Source: Oscillospiraceae bacterium
GTDB lineage: Bacteria > Bacillota > Clostridia > Oscillospirales > Oscillospiraceae
Reading direction: 5' to 3'
Length of the DNA: 64,000 nucleotides
Assembly: GCA_009777235.1 (NCBI GenBank)
Contig: WRMH01000003.1
Coordinates: forward strand, 1-64,000
Below the pieces are notes generated by a model that was given only the letters and a program-made list of their open reading frames with translations, was not told where the DNA came from and searched no databases. Below, piece by piece: positions 17,310 through 26,795 of the stretch (position 1 is the first letter of the stretch; each line of letters begins with the position of its first letter). The position numbers were made by a program, and so were the translations under genes.

Positions 17310-20300
17310 ATGCAGACACTTGGAATAAATATCGGCTCATCAAGCCTTAAAATGGTTTTGATAGAAAATGGCGGCATAATTTGGAGCGCGGTGAGAAGCC
17401 ATGAAGGAAATTATGAAAAAGTTGCGGTAAATCTGCTCCGCGAGGGGAACATCGCGCCCGGCACCCCGACGCTTATCACCGGCGGGGAAGGCCGCTATAT
17501 CTTCAATGTATCGGGTATTTTAGAGCCGATTTGCGTGGAGGCGGCTGTAAATAGCCTAAAATCGGACGGGGGAAAAGCGGATGCGGCCGGTGCGTATGAT
17601 GCCGTAGTTAGCATGGGCGGCGAAGATTTGATTTTATACTCGCTAAATCAAGGAAAGATAGTAAACAGCTTTTCAGGAAACAAATGCGCGTCCGGGACGG
17701 GCGAGTTTTTTAAACAGCAGCTCTCGCGTATGGATATGACGCTCGATGACATTCATAGTATCCCCGCCACGGCAAAGGTATATCCAATATCTACGCGATG
17801 CTCCGTTTTTATGAAAAGCGATTGTACGCATAAACTAAACAAAAGAGAAGCGGAAAAAGGCGATATAGTCTTGTCGTTATCCGATGTAATGGCGGTCAAG
17901 GTCGTTGATTTTTTAGAGCGCGCCAAAATCCGAAAAGGGCGCGTCATACTCACGGGCGGCCTGACGCAAAACGGTCATATAGTGCGGTTTATCAAAGAAA
18001 AAGCGCCCGGCATTGAGTTTATCATACCCGAATCGGCTCCGATATTTGAAGCTCTCGGCGCCGCTGTTTTAGCGTCAAAACTTGGCAGCCCTCTCCCGAA
18101 AACCGACAAACTCATGAAACCCGTCGAAATCCGGTTTGAAACGCTCCCGCCTTTGAGCGACTTTGAGCATAAAGTACGTGTGTTTGAAAAGCAAGAAGGC
18201 AAGGTTAAAAAAGAGGGAAGATATATCCTCGGTGTTGACGGCGGCTCAACGACCACAAAAGCGTGTCTTGTGGATATTGACACATTTGAGGTTGCGGCGA
18301 GCCATTACGGGAGGACTCACGGCGACCCGGTAAAAGCGCTTAAAGAATGTTTGCGCGTTATTTCTGATAAAGTAATCGGCGATACGGGCGCAAAAGACAT
18401 AAAAGGCTTGGACATCAGATTTGCCTGCGTGACAGGCTCAGCCCGTGAGATACTCGGAGTTTTTCTCGATACCCGGGGTGTTTACAATGAAATCATCGCC
18501 CATGCTATGGGAGCGGCATATTTTGACGCGGAGGTTGAAACCATTTTTGAAATAGGCGGGCAAGACGCAAAATACGTTTTGCTCAAAAACTGTGTGCCGA
18601 TAGATTATGCCATGAACGAGGCATGCAGCGCGGGTACAGGCTCATTTCTTGAAGAGGTCGCGGCGGGTGATCTGTCTATAAAAAGTGACAAAGATATAGG
18701 GCCAATCGCGCTCAAAGCCGATGCGCCGCTCAAATTTGGCGAGCATTGCAGCGCGTTTATAAACAGCGGTATACGAAAAGCGATAGGGCAAAGCGCAAGC
18801 CGTGAGAACATCACCGCCGGAATAGTGTGCAGCATTGTGGCAAACTACCTCAACCGCGTGGTGGGTAATCGGACTATCGGCGGCAAGGTGTTTTTGCAAG
18901 GCGGCGTCGCGAAAAATCCCGCCGTCCCCGCGGCTTTTGCAATGCTTCTCGGAAAAGAAATCTTGGTTCCTCCGTCGCCGGAGCTTATGGGGTGCTTTGG
19001 CGTCGCGCTCCTGGGCAAGCAAAAAGTGGAAGCGGGCCTGCTTGCGGAAAAACGCGTGGATATTGATGAGCTGCTCGCCCGCGATATTATTTACGACAGT
19101 ATCTTCAAATGCGGCGCGTGTGAAAATTTATGCCCGATACAGGTACTCATAATAAACGATCAAAAGATTATGTTTGGCGGCAGATGCAATAAGTATGCCA
19201 ACATACGCAAGGACAAAAGTGATGAAAACGGGCAGAGCGGCCGCGTTTTTGACTATGTAGAAAAACGTGAGAAGCTGCTGTTTGAAGAGTTTGCACCGCC
19301 GGCCTATGCCGACGACCAAGCCGACGGCGAACGCCCCGACTGTGTGACTGCGCCGCCGCGAGATTTCACAGTCCATATCCCCCGCGCCCTTTCGGTACAC
19401 ACATTATACCCGCTGTACGCATGGTTCTTCTATAAACTCGGAATTAAAACGGTACTTTCCGAAGAGATACCGCGAGAGGGGGCGGCGCGCTGCGAATCGG
19501 GCTATTGCTATCCTGCCGAGATAGCGCACGGAGCTGTGCAAGACTGCATAAACAAAAACGCGGACTATATTTTGCTGCCTCATTTTAGAGATATGCAAAG
19601 CTACGAAGCGGACGTACACGCAAACTTTTGCCCGCTCACGCAAGGGCTTCCGTATTATATCGAAAAAGCCTTTCCCGACGTTGATAAGGAAAAATGGCTG
19701 CCGCTTGTCGTGAGCTTTAAATTTGGCTATGAAAAAGCGTTAGAGCTGTTTACCCAAATGGGCGATAAACTCAAAATAGGCAAAGATGAAGTAAAGGCCG
19801 CTTTTGATATTGCGCTCTCTAAACAAAACGAATACTTTAAAGCGGCAAAGAATTTGGGGATAAAAGCGCTCGAAGACGCAAAAAACGCGGACAGACCGGT
19901 GATCGCGCTGCTCGGCAGGCCATATAACGCTTTTACACCCGAAGCAAACATGGGTATACCAAGGAAATTTACCACTCGCGGCTACAGCATTATACCCTTT
20001 GACATACTTCCGTTTGAGGATGAGGTCATATTCCCGAATATGTATTGGTATTACGGGCAAGAGGACGTTAAATCCGCAAAGCTCCTAAAAAATGAAGATA
20101 ATATATACCTTGCGTACATAACGAATTTTTCTTGCGCGCCGGACTCCTTTATTTTGCACTATATAAAATGGATAATGGGTCAAAAACCGTTTCTCGTGCT
20201 GGAGCTCGACAGTCATTCGGCGGACGCCGGAATTGACACGCGCATCGAGGCGTTTTTGGATGTCATAGACGGCTATCGGCGCGAAAAGGCGGAGCTTGAA

Positions 20301-21671
20301 GCCGAAAGATATGACAATGGCTGGAAATTTGTCAGCGAAGAAAAAGCAAACGGCGAGTTTGATTTGCGCGTGGATAACAATAAAACGGGCGAGAGGGTGC
20401 AGATTCGAAATAACAAACGGGTCAAGGTGCTTTTGTCCAATATGGGTGAAATATCAACGGAATATATCGGAGCCGCTCTGCGGGGTCAGGGCGTGGGCAC
20501 GGTGGTATTGCCGATAGCGACCGCAAAGACCGTCATGGCGGCGAGAGCGCACGCCTCGGGCAAAGAATGTGTGCCGAGCCATTTGGTTCTCGGTTCCGCT
20601 TTGGAATTTATCAGCAGCGATAAGTATCGCAAGGATGAACTGTATTTACTCTTTGTTCCGATCACGACGGGGCCTTGCAGGACGGGACAGTATTATGTGT
20701 ATTATGAAAATCTATTTCGCGATATGCGTCTTGAAAATATAGTTGTCTTTACCCTTTCCGCAAACAACTCATATGGCGAGCTCGGCGGCAGTTTTTCAAA
20801 AGATGTGTGGAAAGGCGCGGTTTTGGCCGATTACCTCAAGGACATGAAAAACACTCTAAAAACCATAGCCGAGGACGAAAAAACGGCTATCAAAGAGTTT
20901 GACAACGCATGGCGCAAGCTGCTGGGCGTGTTTGAACATAATCCAAAAGACATATTCAAGGAATTAAAGCTCGCGGCCGACGATATAAAAAAGATTCCGC
21001 AAAAAATGAAAATCACCCAGTGCCCGAAGGTGATCGTTGTCGGCGAAATCTACGTGCGCCGCGATGATTTTGCCGTGGGAGAACTCACCGATCTCATGAG
21101 CCGGCGGGGGATTGTCGTTAAAGTAGCCGGTATTGCCGAATGGATATATTATCTTGATTTTGTGCGAGACTATGAGCTAAATAAGAAGCTGAAGCTCCGG
21201 CGCCGGGGGACTCGTATATTTTCAAAGCCTTGGCTTGAACTCAAAAAACTCGGTGTCGAAAAATGGTGGAAGCGTTCGGTCGAGAAAAAAATCATATCAA
21301 TACTTTCGCCCACGGGGCTTATCCCGGAAACCCCGCATGACATGGATATAATCATGAAATATACAAATGAGCATTTTCTGAATTTAGAGCTTCAGTCGGA
21401 GATTGCCGTCTCTACGGGCTCTGCGGCGGCGGCTTTAGATGCCGGGTACTCGGGCGTGGTAAATATCGGGCCGTTTGCCTGTCTCATTGGCCGTGTTATT
21501 GAAGGTATCTTTACTCCGTGGGCAAGGGAGCGCGATTATCCGTTTTTGTCCGTGGAAGTTGACGGAAATGTACTGCCGCCGAATATTGTCAACAAGCTCA
21601 ATATTTTCATGTTAAACGTATTGCGCCATAAGGGTTCGGGTGATTTGTCGGGCTTAGTGGACGACGCATGA
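17310..21671 (+). CDS. 2-hydroxyacyl-CoA dehydratase activase-type giant fusion
   Basis: A 1453-residue protein of the BadF/BcrA/HgdC activase family. Two ASKHA ATPase modules are present (LGINIGSSSLKMVL with CASGTGEF, and ILGVDGGSTTTKACLVD with CSAGTGSFLEE and GGVAKNPAV). A Cys cluster follows (FKCGACENLC...GGRCNKY), then DUF2229 and an HgdB-like C-terminal part (LSVHTLYPLYAWFFYKLG, GRPYNAFTPEANMGIP). The known activases use ATP and a 4Fe-4S cluster to inject an electron into a dehydratase; in this long family the dehydratase-like part is on the same chain and the substrate is unknown. GAAGAGG precedes ATG 17310. Confidence 0.85.
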   Translation: MQTLGINIGSSSLKMVLIENGGIIWSAVRSHEGNYEKVAVNLLREGNIAPGTPTLITGGEGRYIFNVSGILEPICVEAAVNSLKSDGGKADAAGAYDAVVSMGGEDLILYSLNQGKIVNSFSGNKCASGTGEFFKQQLSRMDMTLDDIHSIPATAKVYPISTRCSVFMKSDCTHKLNKREAEKGDIVLSLSDVMAVKVVDFLERAKIRKGRVILTGGLTQNGHIVRFIKEKAPGIEFIIPESAPIFEALGAAVLASKLGSPLPKTDKLMKPVEIRFETLPPLSDFEHKVRVFEKQEGKVKKEGRYILGVDGGSTTTKACLVDIDTFEVAASHYGRTHGDPVKALKECLRVISDKVIGDTGAKDIKGLDIRFACVTGSAREILGVFLDTRGVYNEIIAHAMGAAYFDAEVETIFEIGGQDAKYVLLKNCVPIDYAMNEACSAGTGSFLEEVAAGDLSIKSDKDIGPIALKADAPLKFGEHCSAFINSGIRKAIGQSASRENITAGIVCSIVANYLNRVVGNRTIGGKVFLQGGVAKNPAVPAAFAMLLGKEILVPPSPELMGCFGVALLGKQKVEAGLLAEKRVDIDELLARDIIYDSIFKCGACENLCPIQVLIINDQKIMFGGRCNKYANIRKDKSDENGQSGRVFDYVEKREKLLFEEFAPPAYADDQADGERPDCVTAPPRDFTVHIPRALSVHTLYPLYAWFFYKLGIKTVLSEEIPREGAARCESGYCYPAEIAHGAVQDCINKNADYILLPHFRDMQSYEADVHANFCPLTQGLPYYIEKAFPDVDKEKWLPLVVSFKFGYEKALELFTQMGDKLKIGKDEVKAAFDIALSKQNEYFKAAKNLGIKALEDAKNADRPVIALLGRPYNAFTPEANMGIPRKFTTRGYSIIPFDILPFEDEVIFPNMYWYYGQEDVKSAKLLKNEDNIYLAYITNFSCAPDSFILHYIKWIMGQKPFLVLELDSHSADAGIDTRIEAFLDVIDGYRREKAELEAERYDNGWKFVSEEKANGEFDLRVDNNKTGERVQIRNNKRVKVLLSNMGEISTEYIGAALRGQGVGTVVLPIATAKTVMAARAHASGKECVPSHLVLGSALEFISSDKYRKDELYLLFVPITTGPCRTGQYYVYYENLFRDMRLENIVVFTLSANNSYGELGGSFSKDVWKGAVLADYLKDMKNTLKTIAEDEKTAIKEFDNAWRKLLGVFEHNPKDIFKELKLAADDIKKIPQKMKITQCPKVIVVGEIYVRRDDFAVGELTDLMSRRGIVVKVAGIAEWIYYLDFVRDYELNKKLKLRRRGTRIFSKPWLELKKLGVEKWWKRSVEKKIISILSPTGLIPETPHDMDIIMKYTNEHFLNLELQSEIAVSTGSAAAALDAGYSGVVNIGPFACLIGRVIEGIFTPWARERDYPFLSVEVDGNVLPPNIVNKLNIFMLNVLRHKGSGDLSGLVDDA

Positions 21672-21698
21672 CGCTGTGTTAATCGAAAGGTTTGGGAT

Positions 21699-22847
21699 AT
21701 GCTTTACGATAAACTCAAAAAATATGCATCTGGCGGTACATATCCTATGCATATGCCGGGACACAAGCGCAATGGCTCATTTCTTCCGCTGCGCTCTGCG
21801 GCCGGTTTTGACATTACGGAAATTTCCGGATTTGATGATTTGCATTGCCCGCAAGGCATACTGGCAAATACGCAAAAATCCGCCGCAAACCTTTACGGCA
21901 GCAAAGAGGCTTTTATGCTGATAAACGGCTCGACGGTCGGCGTGCTCGCCGCCATCGGGGCGCATTGCAAACGCAAAGATAAGATACTCACGGCAGATAA
22001 CTGCCATGTATCTGTACCAAATGCCGCAGAGCTTTTTGGCCTTGATCTCGTCTGTATCAATGCGGCAAGCGACAAGACCTCCGGTGTTTCCTGCGGCATG
22101 TCACCGGAATCTATCGAGGCGGCTCTCATAAAAGACCCTCAAATACGCGCTGTCGTCGTCACATCGCCCACCTATGAAGGAGTGGTCAGCGACATAGACG
22201 CAATCGCAAAGACCGTGCATAAAGCCGGAATTATCCTCATTGTTGACTGCGCTCATGGCGCGCATCTCGGTTTTTCGGACGCGTTTCCCAAAAACCCGGT
22301 TTCGCTTGGCGCCGACATAGTGATCATGAGTTTGCACAAAACACTGCCGGCGCTCACGCAATGCTCATTGCTTCATGTATGCTCCGATCGCGCCGACACC
22401 GGGGCGATAAAACGTATGCTTGATATTTTGCAAACAACCAGCCCTTCTTATCTCTTGATGGCATCTATTGATTATTGCGTGAGGCTTCTTGAAACTGACG
22501 CGGACAGGCTCTTTCGGGAATATGAGGGAAACTTAAAAAGTTTTTTAAAAAGGCTGATAGATTTGCGCAAGCTCTCGGTACTTGAACCAAAGCCAGCTTT
22601 CTTCGCTCTCGATCCCGGCAAAATCGTCATTGTCACAAAAAACAGGACTTTGAGCGATTTTGAACAGGATAGTTTTTCGTTAAGCGGCTATGAGCTTGCC
22701 GATATTTTACGCAAAAAATATAAAATTGAGCTTGAACGCGCCTATGAAAGCTATGCGATCGCAATGACAAGTATCTGCGATACGCCCGACGGATTTGAGC
22801 GGCTCGCGGACGCTTTGCTCAGCATAGACGCCGGGTTTTGGCTATAA
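21699..22847 (+). CDS. Orn/Lys/Arg decarboxylase-fold PLP enzyme, short form
   Basis: A 382-residue fold-type I PLP protein with the decarboxylase major domain: YPMHMPGHKRNG at the N-terminus, GSTVGVLAAI, VVTSPTYEGVVSDI, DCAHGAHLGF, and the PLP lysine in IVIMSLHKTLPALTQ. It lacks the large C-terminal domain of inducible decarboxylases, so it is the short SpeA-like form found in Bacillota; the substrate is uncertain. It begins 27 nt after the activase. Its last codons and stop lie inside the edge of a family B repeat. Confidence 0.8.
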   Translation: MLYDKLKKYASGGTYPMHMPGHKRNGSFLPLRSAAGFDITEISGFDDLHCPQGILANTQKSAANLYGSKEAFMLINGSTVGVLAAIGAHCKRKDKILTADNCHVSVPNAAELFGLDLVCINAASDKTSGVSCGMSPESIEAALIKDPQIRAVVVTSPTYEGVVSDIDAIAKTVHKAGIILIVDCAHGAHLGFSDAFPKNPVSLGADIVIMSLHKTLPALTQCSLLHVCSDRADTGAIKRMLDILQTTSPSYLLMASIDYCVRLLETDADRLFREYEGNLKSFLKRLIDLRKLSVLEPKPAFFALDPGKIVIVTKNRTLSDFEQDSFSLSGYELADILRKKYKIELERAYESYAIAMTSICDTPDGFERLADALLSIDAGFWL

Positions 22848-23126
22848 TGTAACCCACCACAAAGCGGTCATAGAGGCAACTTCCGAAAACCCTGAACGAG
22901 CAAGATGACGAATGATTTTTTTGCAATACAAGGCAAATTTTTGCAGGAATAATTGCTTTATTTCAAGGAAATTTAACGAAGTATGGCGGAAAAATCAACG
23001 GCAGATTGCCGAGATAGGGTTTTTGGAGGTTGCCTCTATCATTCCGAGAGCGTAGCATGGATGCGGAGCGTCCGAACCGTCTGCGCAGGGATGACGCAGT
23101 GGTTCGGGGAGGAATGATTTTATGAC
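22836..23126. repeat. Family B element interrupted by family A
   Basis: From TTTTGGCTATAATG (22836) to GTCAT (22871) the sequence matches the edge of the copy at 58521-58649; after the family A insert it resumes at CATTCCGAGAGCG and runs to GGAATGATTTTATGAC (23126). The element has 16-17-bp terminal inverted repeats (GTCATAAAATCATTCC type). Its left flank also forms the end of the upstream gene. Confidence 0.85.
22874..23035. repeat. Family A short inverted-repeat element, copy 2 (162 bp)
   Basis: AGGCAAC at the left end and GTTGCCT at the right match the copy at 166-327 along the full length. It is inserted in the terminal repeat of a family B element. TA occurs on both sides (TA-GAGG and CCTC-TA), which would fit a TA target duplication as in IS630/mariner-type elements. 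Confidence 0.85.
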
Positions 23127-23179
23127 AGCGAAGGAATAGAAGTAGGGGAATTATTTTTGTTAAAAAAATCATTTTTATC

Positions 23180-23230
23180 TTGACAAGGGGTATTTTTTGA
23201 GCTAACATATAAACATATGCTTATATGTTT
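23180..23230 (+). promoter_or_regulatory. Promoter and operator of the cad operon
   Basis: TTGACA (23180-23185), 17 bp, TAACAT (23203-23208), followed at 23211-23230 by AAACATATGCTTATATGTTT, an inverted repeat with arms AAACATA/TATGTTT. An AT-rich palindrome just after the -10 box is the usual site for ArsR/SmtB repressors, released when metal binds. Confidence 0.75.
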
Positions 23231-23273
23231 AATAATGAGCTTGATAAACAATAAAATAAACGGAGGCAAAACT

Positions 23274-23717
23274 ATGACTGCGATAACGGGGCAAATTCTC
23301 GAAGAAGGCAAAGATAAAGAAAATAGCAAAGCTAAAACCGGCAAGCCCTGCTGCATAGATAATGCTTTAGAACCCGTCTGCGCAGATACTGTCATACATG
23401 AAGATACGGTACGCCGGGTTAAAGCGGGGCTGTCCGATACCGGGCAGCTAAAAACGACGGCGGAAATGTTTAAGGCATTCGGCGACCCGACGCGGCTTAG
23501 GATCATAAACGCGCTGATCTTGTCGGAGATGTGCGTCTGTGATATTGCCGCGCTCTTGGAAATGACGCAGCCCGCGGTTTCGCACCATCTGAAAATATTG
23601 CGGCAGCTGCAGCTTGTTAAATATCGCAAAGATGGAAAAGCCGTCTACTATGAGCTTGATGATGAGCATGTGCGAAATATGTTCTATCAAGGCTTGCTGC
23701 ACGCAAGCGAAAAGTAA
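23274..23717 (+). CDS. cadC: CadC-type ArsR/SmtB metal-sensing repressor
   Basis: A 147-residue winged-helix repressor. Cysteines C26, C27, C36 in the N-terminal arm and C87/C89 in SEMCVCD match the thiolate site of CadC, which senses Cd, Pb or Zn. The recognition helix is QPAVSHHLKILRQ. GGAGG lies before ATG 23274; earlier starts overlap the operator. It is 18 nt from the metal ATPase gene and should control it through the palindrome at 23211. Confidence 0.88.
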   Translation: MTAITGQILEEGKDKENSKAKTGKPCCIDNALEPVCADTVIHEDTVRRVKAGLSDTGQLKTTAEMFKAFGDPTRLRIINALILSEMCVCDIAALLEMTQPAVSHHLKILRQLQLVKYRKDGKAVYYELDDEHVRNMFYQGLLHASEK

Positions 23718-23735
23718 AAGAAAAGGTACACAAAA

Positions 23736-25766
23736 ATGGCAAAAATAAAGACTCATAAACCGGAAAAACATGGCTGCGAAAGCTGCGCCTGCGACATAGG
23801 ACACGAAATCCGCAAACTTGCAATAGCACAAAAAGACGCAAGTGCGCAAGAGGCCGCAGTCACAAAAAAAAGCATGGATACGGCAAAAAAGCAAGTATCG
23901 GCAAAAACTTTGCTAAATGGCCGCTCCATTTGGCATTATGGAATATTGGGCGCCGGCGCGGCGATGTTTGCCTCGGGACTTGACGCCGATGATGGCGACG
24001 GAATAAAGCTCGCTTTCTTCATAACGGCATATCTTCTCATAGGCGGCGACGTCGTTTGGCGAGCCTTGAAAAACATCGCAAAAGGGCGGATATTTGACGA
24101 AAACTTTCTGATGAGCATTGCGACCCTCGGAGCGTTTGCTATTGGGGAGTATCCGGAGGGCGTGGCGGTTATGCTGTTTTTCAAAATCGGTGAAGAAATT
24201 GAGCATATCGCGGTGGACAGTTCCCGAAAAGCCATTACGGATTTGATGAATATCCGCCCTGACTACGCCAATATCAAAATAGGGGAAGAATTAAAAAGAG
24301 TGCCGCCGGAGAGCGTGGATGCGAGCTCGCATATCGTGGTGCGACCCGGAGAGAAAATTCCGTTGGACGGAATCGTGACGGAGGGAAGCGGCGCGATTGA
24401 TACTTCCGCGCTGACGGGCGAATCGCTGCCGCGTGACGTTTACGCGGGTGATGAGATATTGTCAGGATGCGTGAATTTAAGCGGCCTTTTGACAATAAAG
24501 GTTACAAAGCCCTTTAGCGAGTCTGCGGTATCAAAGATACTGCAGCTCGTTCAAGACGCAAGCTCGCGCAAATCAAAAGCCGAAAAATTCATCACAAAGT
24601 TCGCGCGTTATTACACGCCGGCCGTAGTATTTTCGGCGGCAGTTTTGGCTATAATCCCGCCGCTTGTAATACCGGACGCCGTTTTCTCGCAATGGCTGTA
24701 CAGGGCATTAGTGTTTCTCGTCGTATCGTGCCCATGCGCCCTTGTGATTTCGATTCCCATGAGCTTTTTTGGAGGGATCGGGGGCGCGTCGCGAAACGGA
24801 ATACTGATAAAAGGAAGCAATTATTTAGAAGCCCTCAGCAATGTAGATACCGTGGTTTTTGACAAAACCGGAACACTGACAAAAGGCGTATTTACCGTTA
24901 CGGATGTTGTCACGGCAGATGGGACAGATCGGGAAAAGCTCATGCGTATAGCGGCACAGGCGGAGAGCGCGTCCACGCACCCGATTGCCGTCTCGATACG
25001 GGAGGCGTATGGAAAAGCGGTTGATATGCCAAAGGAAATTGAAGAACTTGCGGGTTTTGGCGTCCGCGCGAAAATTGACGGTCAATCCGTGCTCGCCGGA
25101 AACGCAAAGCTGCTTTCGGGGGCGGGCATTGATTTACCGATTGACGACACTTTAGGCACGGTTGTATATATTGCGATTGACGGGCGATATGCCGGCCATA
25201 TAGTAATATCCGATGTCACAAAGCCCGACAGCGAGAGGGCGATTGCCTTGCTCAAACAGGCGGGCGTGAAGAAAACAATAATGCTGACCGGCGACGGCAA
25301 GGCGGCAGGGGAGAGAACAGCGAAAGAACTCGGGCTTGATCTCGTGTATTTTGAATTGCTTCCGCATCAGAAAGTCGAGAAAGTAGAAGAAATTGATTGC
25401 GGCAAACATTCTAAAGGGACGCTCGTGTTTGTGGGAGACGGAATCAACGACGCGCCCGTGCTGGCCCGGGCGGATATAGGGGTGGCGATGGGCGGCGTAG
25501 GGTCTGACGCGGCGATAGAGGCGGCGGATGTGGTGCTGATGACCGATGAACCGTCAAAGGTTGCGATTGCCATAAAAATCGCGAAAAAAACAAAGCGCAT
25601 CGTTTTGCAAAACATAGTTTTCGCGCTCGGGGTCAAGGCGATCATTCTCGTTTTGGGCGCTATGGGTATAGCGAATATGTGGGCGGCGGTATTCGCTGAC
25701 GTGGGCGTCACACTCATAGCGATATTAAACGCCATACGCGCCATGCGCGTTATTAGGACGCAATAA
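23736..25766 (+). CDS. cadA: Heavy-metal P1B-type ATPase (Cd/Zn/Pb exporter)
   Basis: A 676-residue efflux ATPase. It has the TGES actuator motif (SALTGESLPRD), the CPC metal-transfer motif in helix 6 (VVSCPCALV), the DKTGTLTKG phosphorylation site, STHPIA with the HP motif, and GDGINDAPVLARADIGVAMG. No GMTCxxC domain is present; the N-terminus instead has CESCACDIGHE. Pairing with a CadC-type regulator supports Cd/Zn/Pb export. A family C repeat begins at the stop codon. Confidence 0.92.
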   Translation: MAKIKTHKPEKHGCESCACDIGHEIRKLAIAQKDASAQEAAVTKKSMDTAKKQVSAKTLLNGRSIWHYGILGAGAAMFASGLDADDGDGIKLAFFITAYLLIGGDVVWRALKNIAKGRIFDENFLMSIATLGAFAIGEYPEGVAVMLFFKIGEEIEHIAVDSSRKAITDLMNIRPDYANIKIGEELKRVPPESVDASSHIVVRPGEKIPLDGIVTEGSGAIDTSALTGESLPRDVYAGDEILSGCVNLSGLLTIKVTKPFSESAVSKILQLVQDASSRKSKAEKFITKFARYYTPAVVFSAAVLAIIPPLVIPDAVFSQWLYRALVFLVVSCPCALVISIPMSFFGGIGGASRNGILIKGSNYLEALSNVDTVVFDKTGTLTKGVFTVTDVVTADGTDREKLMRIAAQAESASTHPIAVSIREAYGKAVDMPKEIEELAGFGVRAKIDGQSVLAGNAKLLSGAGIDLPIDDTLGTVVYIAIDGRYAGHIVISDVTKPDSERAIALLKQAGVKKTIMLTGDGKAAGERTAKELGLDLVYFELLPHQKVEKVEEIDCGKHSKGTLVFVGDGINDAPVLARADIGVAMGGVGSDAAIEAADVVLMTDEPSKVAIAIKIAKKTKRIVLQNIVFALGVKAIILVLGAMGIANMWAAVFADVGVTLIAILNAIRAMRVIRTQ

Positions 25767-25803
25767 AAATACAGCTTTCCTCGCCGGGTCGCAATAGTAA
25801 CTA
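25766..25803. repeat. Short repeat (family C), copy 2
   Basis: AAAATACAGCTTTCCTCGCC plus GGGTCGCAATAGTAACT matches 9244-9283. It begins at the cadA stop codon. No hairpin strong enough for a terminator is seen in it. Confidence 0.5.
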
Positions 25804-25840
25804 TTTTACAAATATTAAAGTATAATTTTGCGGATTGTTG

Positions 25841-25869
25841 TTGACAAATATTTTAAGTCGTGACATATT
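25841..25869 (+). promoter_or_regulatory. Possible promoter of nrdG
   Basis: TTGACA (25841-25846), 17 bp, CATATT (25864-25869), 44 nt before ATG 25913. The -10 is a moderate match. The same segment holds a direct repeat of ATATTTTAAG. Confidence 0.5.
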
Positions 25870-25912
25870 TTAAGCAGCGCAAGGGCGCAAGCATGAGAGG
25901 CGGTATCTAAAT

Positions 25913-26638
25913 ATGAACTTGCGACCCGTATATTTTGGAGGCATACAAAAGCTATCGCTTTTAGATTATCCTGATATGACGGCCTGTACATTGTTTACGA
26001 GAGGCTGTAATTTCTCATGTTTATACTGCCAAAATCCGTCGCTGATACCTATGCCGGACTTATCAGAGCCGGAGCTGCCCGAGCAGGAGCTTTCGCAAGC
26101 GCAGGTGCTCGACTATCTCAAATCCCGGCGGGGCTTGATAGACGGGGTTTGCATTTGCGGCGGAGAGCCGTTGGCGCAAGAGGGTATTTTAGAATTTGTG
26201 CGCACTGTCAAAGAGATGGGTTTTTCGGTCAAAATAGACACGAACGGCAGCCGTCCCGAGCTTTTGCGCCTGCTCGTCGAATCGGGCGGCATTGATTATG
26301 TCGCGATGGATATAAAAAACACGCCGGAGAAATACGAGGTGACGATAGGCATACCGGGCTATGACGCGGCTCCCATAAAAGAAAGCGCCGCGTTTTTGCT
26401 CACCGGGCGGGTGGAGTATGAATTTCGCACGACGGTAGTCAGGGAGCTTCACACTATTGATGATCTGCTTTGTATAGCAAATTGGCTGAAAGGGGCGGAT
26501 AAATACTATCTGCAAACATTTGAAAATCCCGAAAAAGCGTTAAAACCCGCTCTGACGCCATATAGCAAAGCCGAGATGAAAGAGCTTGCAAGACGGGTTA
26601 AAGAAGCGCTCCCATGCGTTTGCCTGCGGGAGCAGTAA
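25913..26638 (+). CDS. nrdG: Anaerobic ribonucleotide reductase activase (radical SAM)
   Basis: A 241-residue radical SAM enzyme with C32-x3-C36-x2-C39 (CNFSCLYC), the GGEP motif (CICGGEPLAQEG) and DTNGSRPELL. It generates the glycyl radical on NrdD using SAM and a 4Fe-4S cluster. Long NrdG-type proteins resemble other glycyl radical activases, but nrdD directly downstream fixes the role. GAGAGGCGG precedes ATG 25913. Confidence 0.88.
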   Translation: MNLRPVYFGGIQKLSLLDYPDMTACTLFTRGCNFSCLYCQNPSLIPMPDLSEPELPEQELSQAQVLDYLKSRRGLIDGVCICGGEPLAQEGILEFVRTVKEMGFSVKIDTNGSRPELLRLLVESGGIDYVAMDIKNTPEKYEVTIGIPGYDAAPIKESAAFLLTGRVEYEFRTTVVRELHTIDDLLCIANWLKGADKYYLQTFENPEKALKPALTPYSKAEMKELARRVKEALPCVCLREQ

Positions 26639-26648
26639 AAGCGGTTAT

Positions 26649-26739
26649 CTATATATTGTGGCGAAATCCGCAAATTTTGCAAATTTTTTCACAATATATT
26701 GTATTTTCGCTTGACATGGGCTATTTACGGTGCTAATAT
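26649..26739 (+). promoter_or_regulatory. Two NrdR boxes and nrdD promoter
   Basis: CTATATATTGTG (26649-26660) and CACAATATATTG (26690-26701) match the NrdR box (ACACWATATATWGTGT type) and start 41 bp apart, about four helical turns. The promoter follows: TTGACA (26711-26716), 17 bp, extended -10 TGC-TAATAT (26731-26739). NrdR represses nrd genes in response to ATP/dATP; boxes just upstream of -35 fit that. Confidence 0.8.
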
Positions 26740-26795
26740 AGTGAGGCATCTGATAATTTTATCGGTGCTATTACTATCTCAAAGGGGCATAGGGC

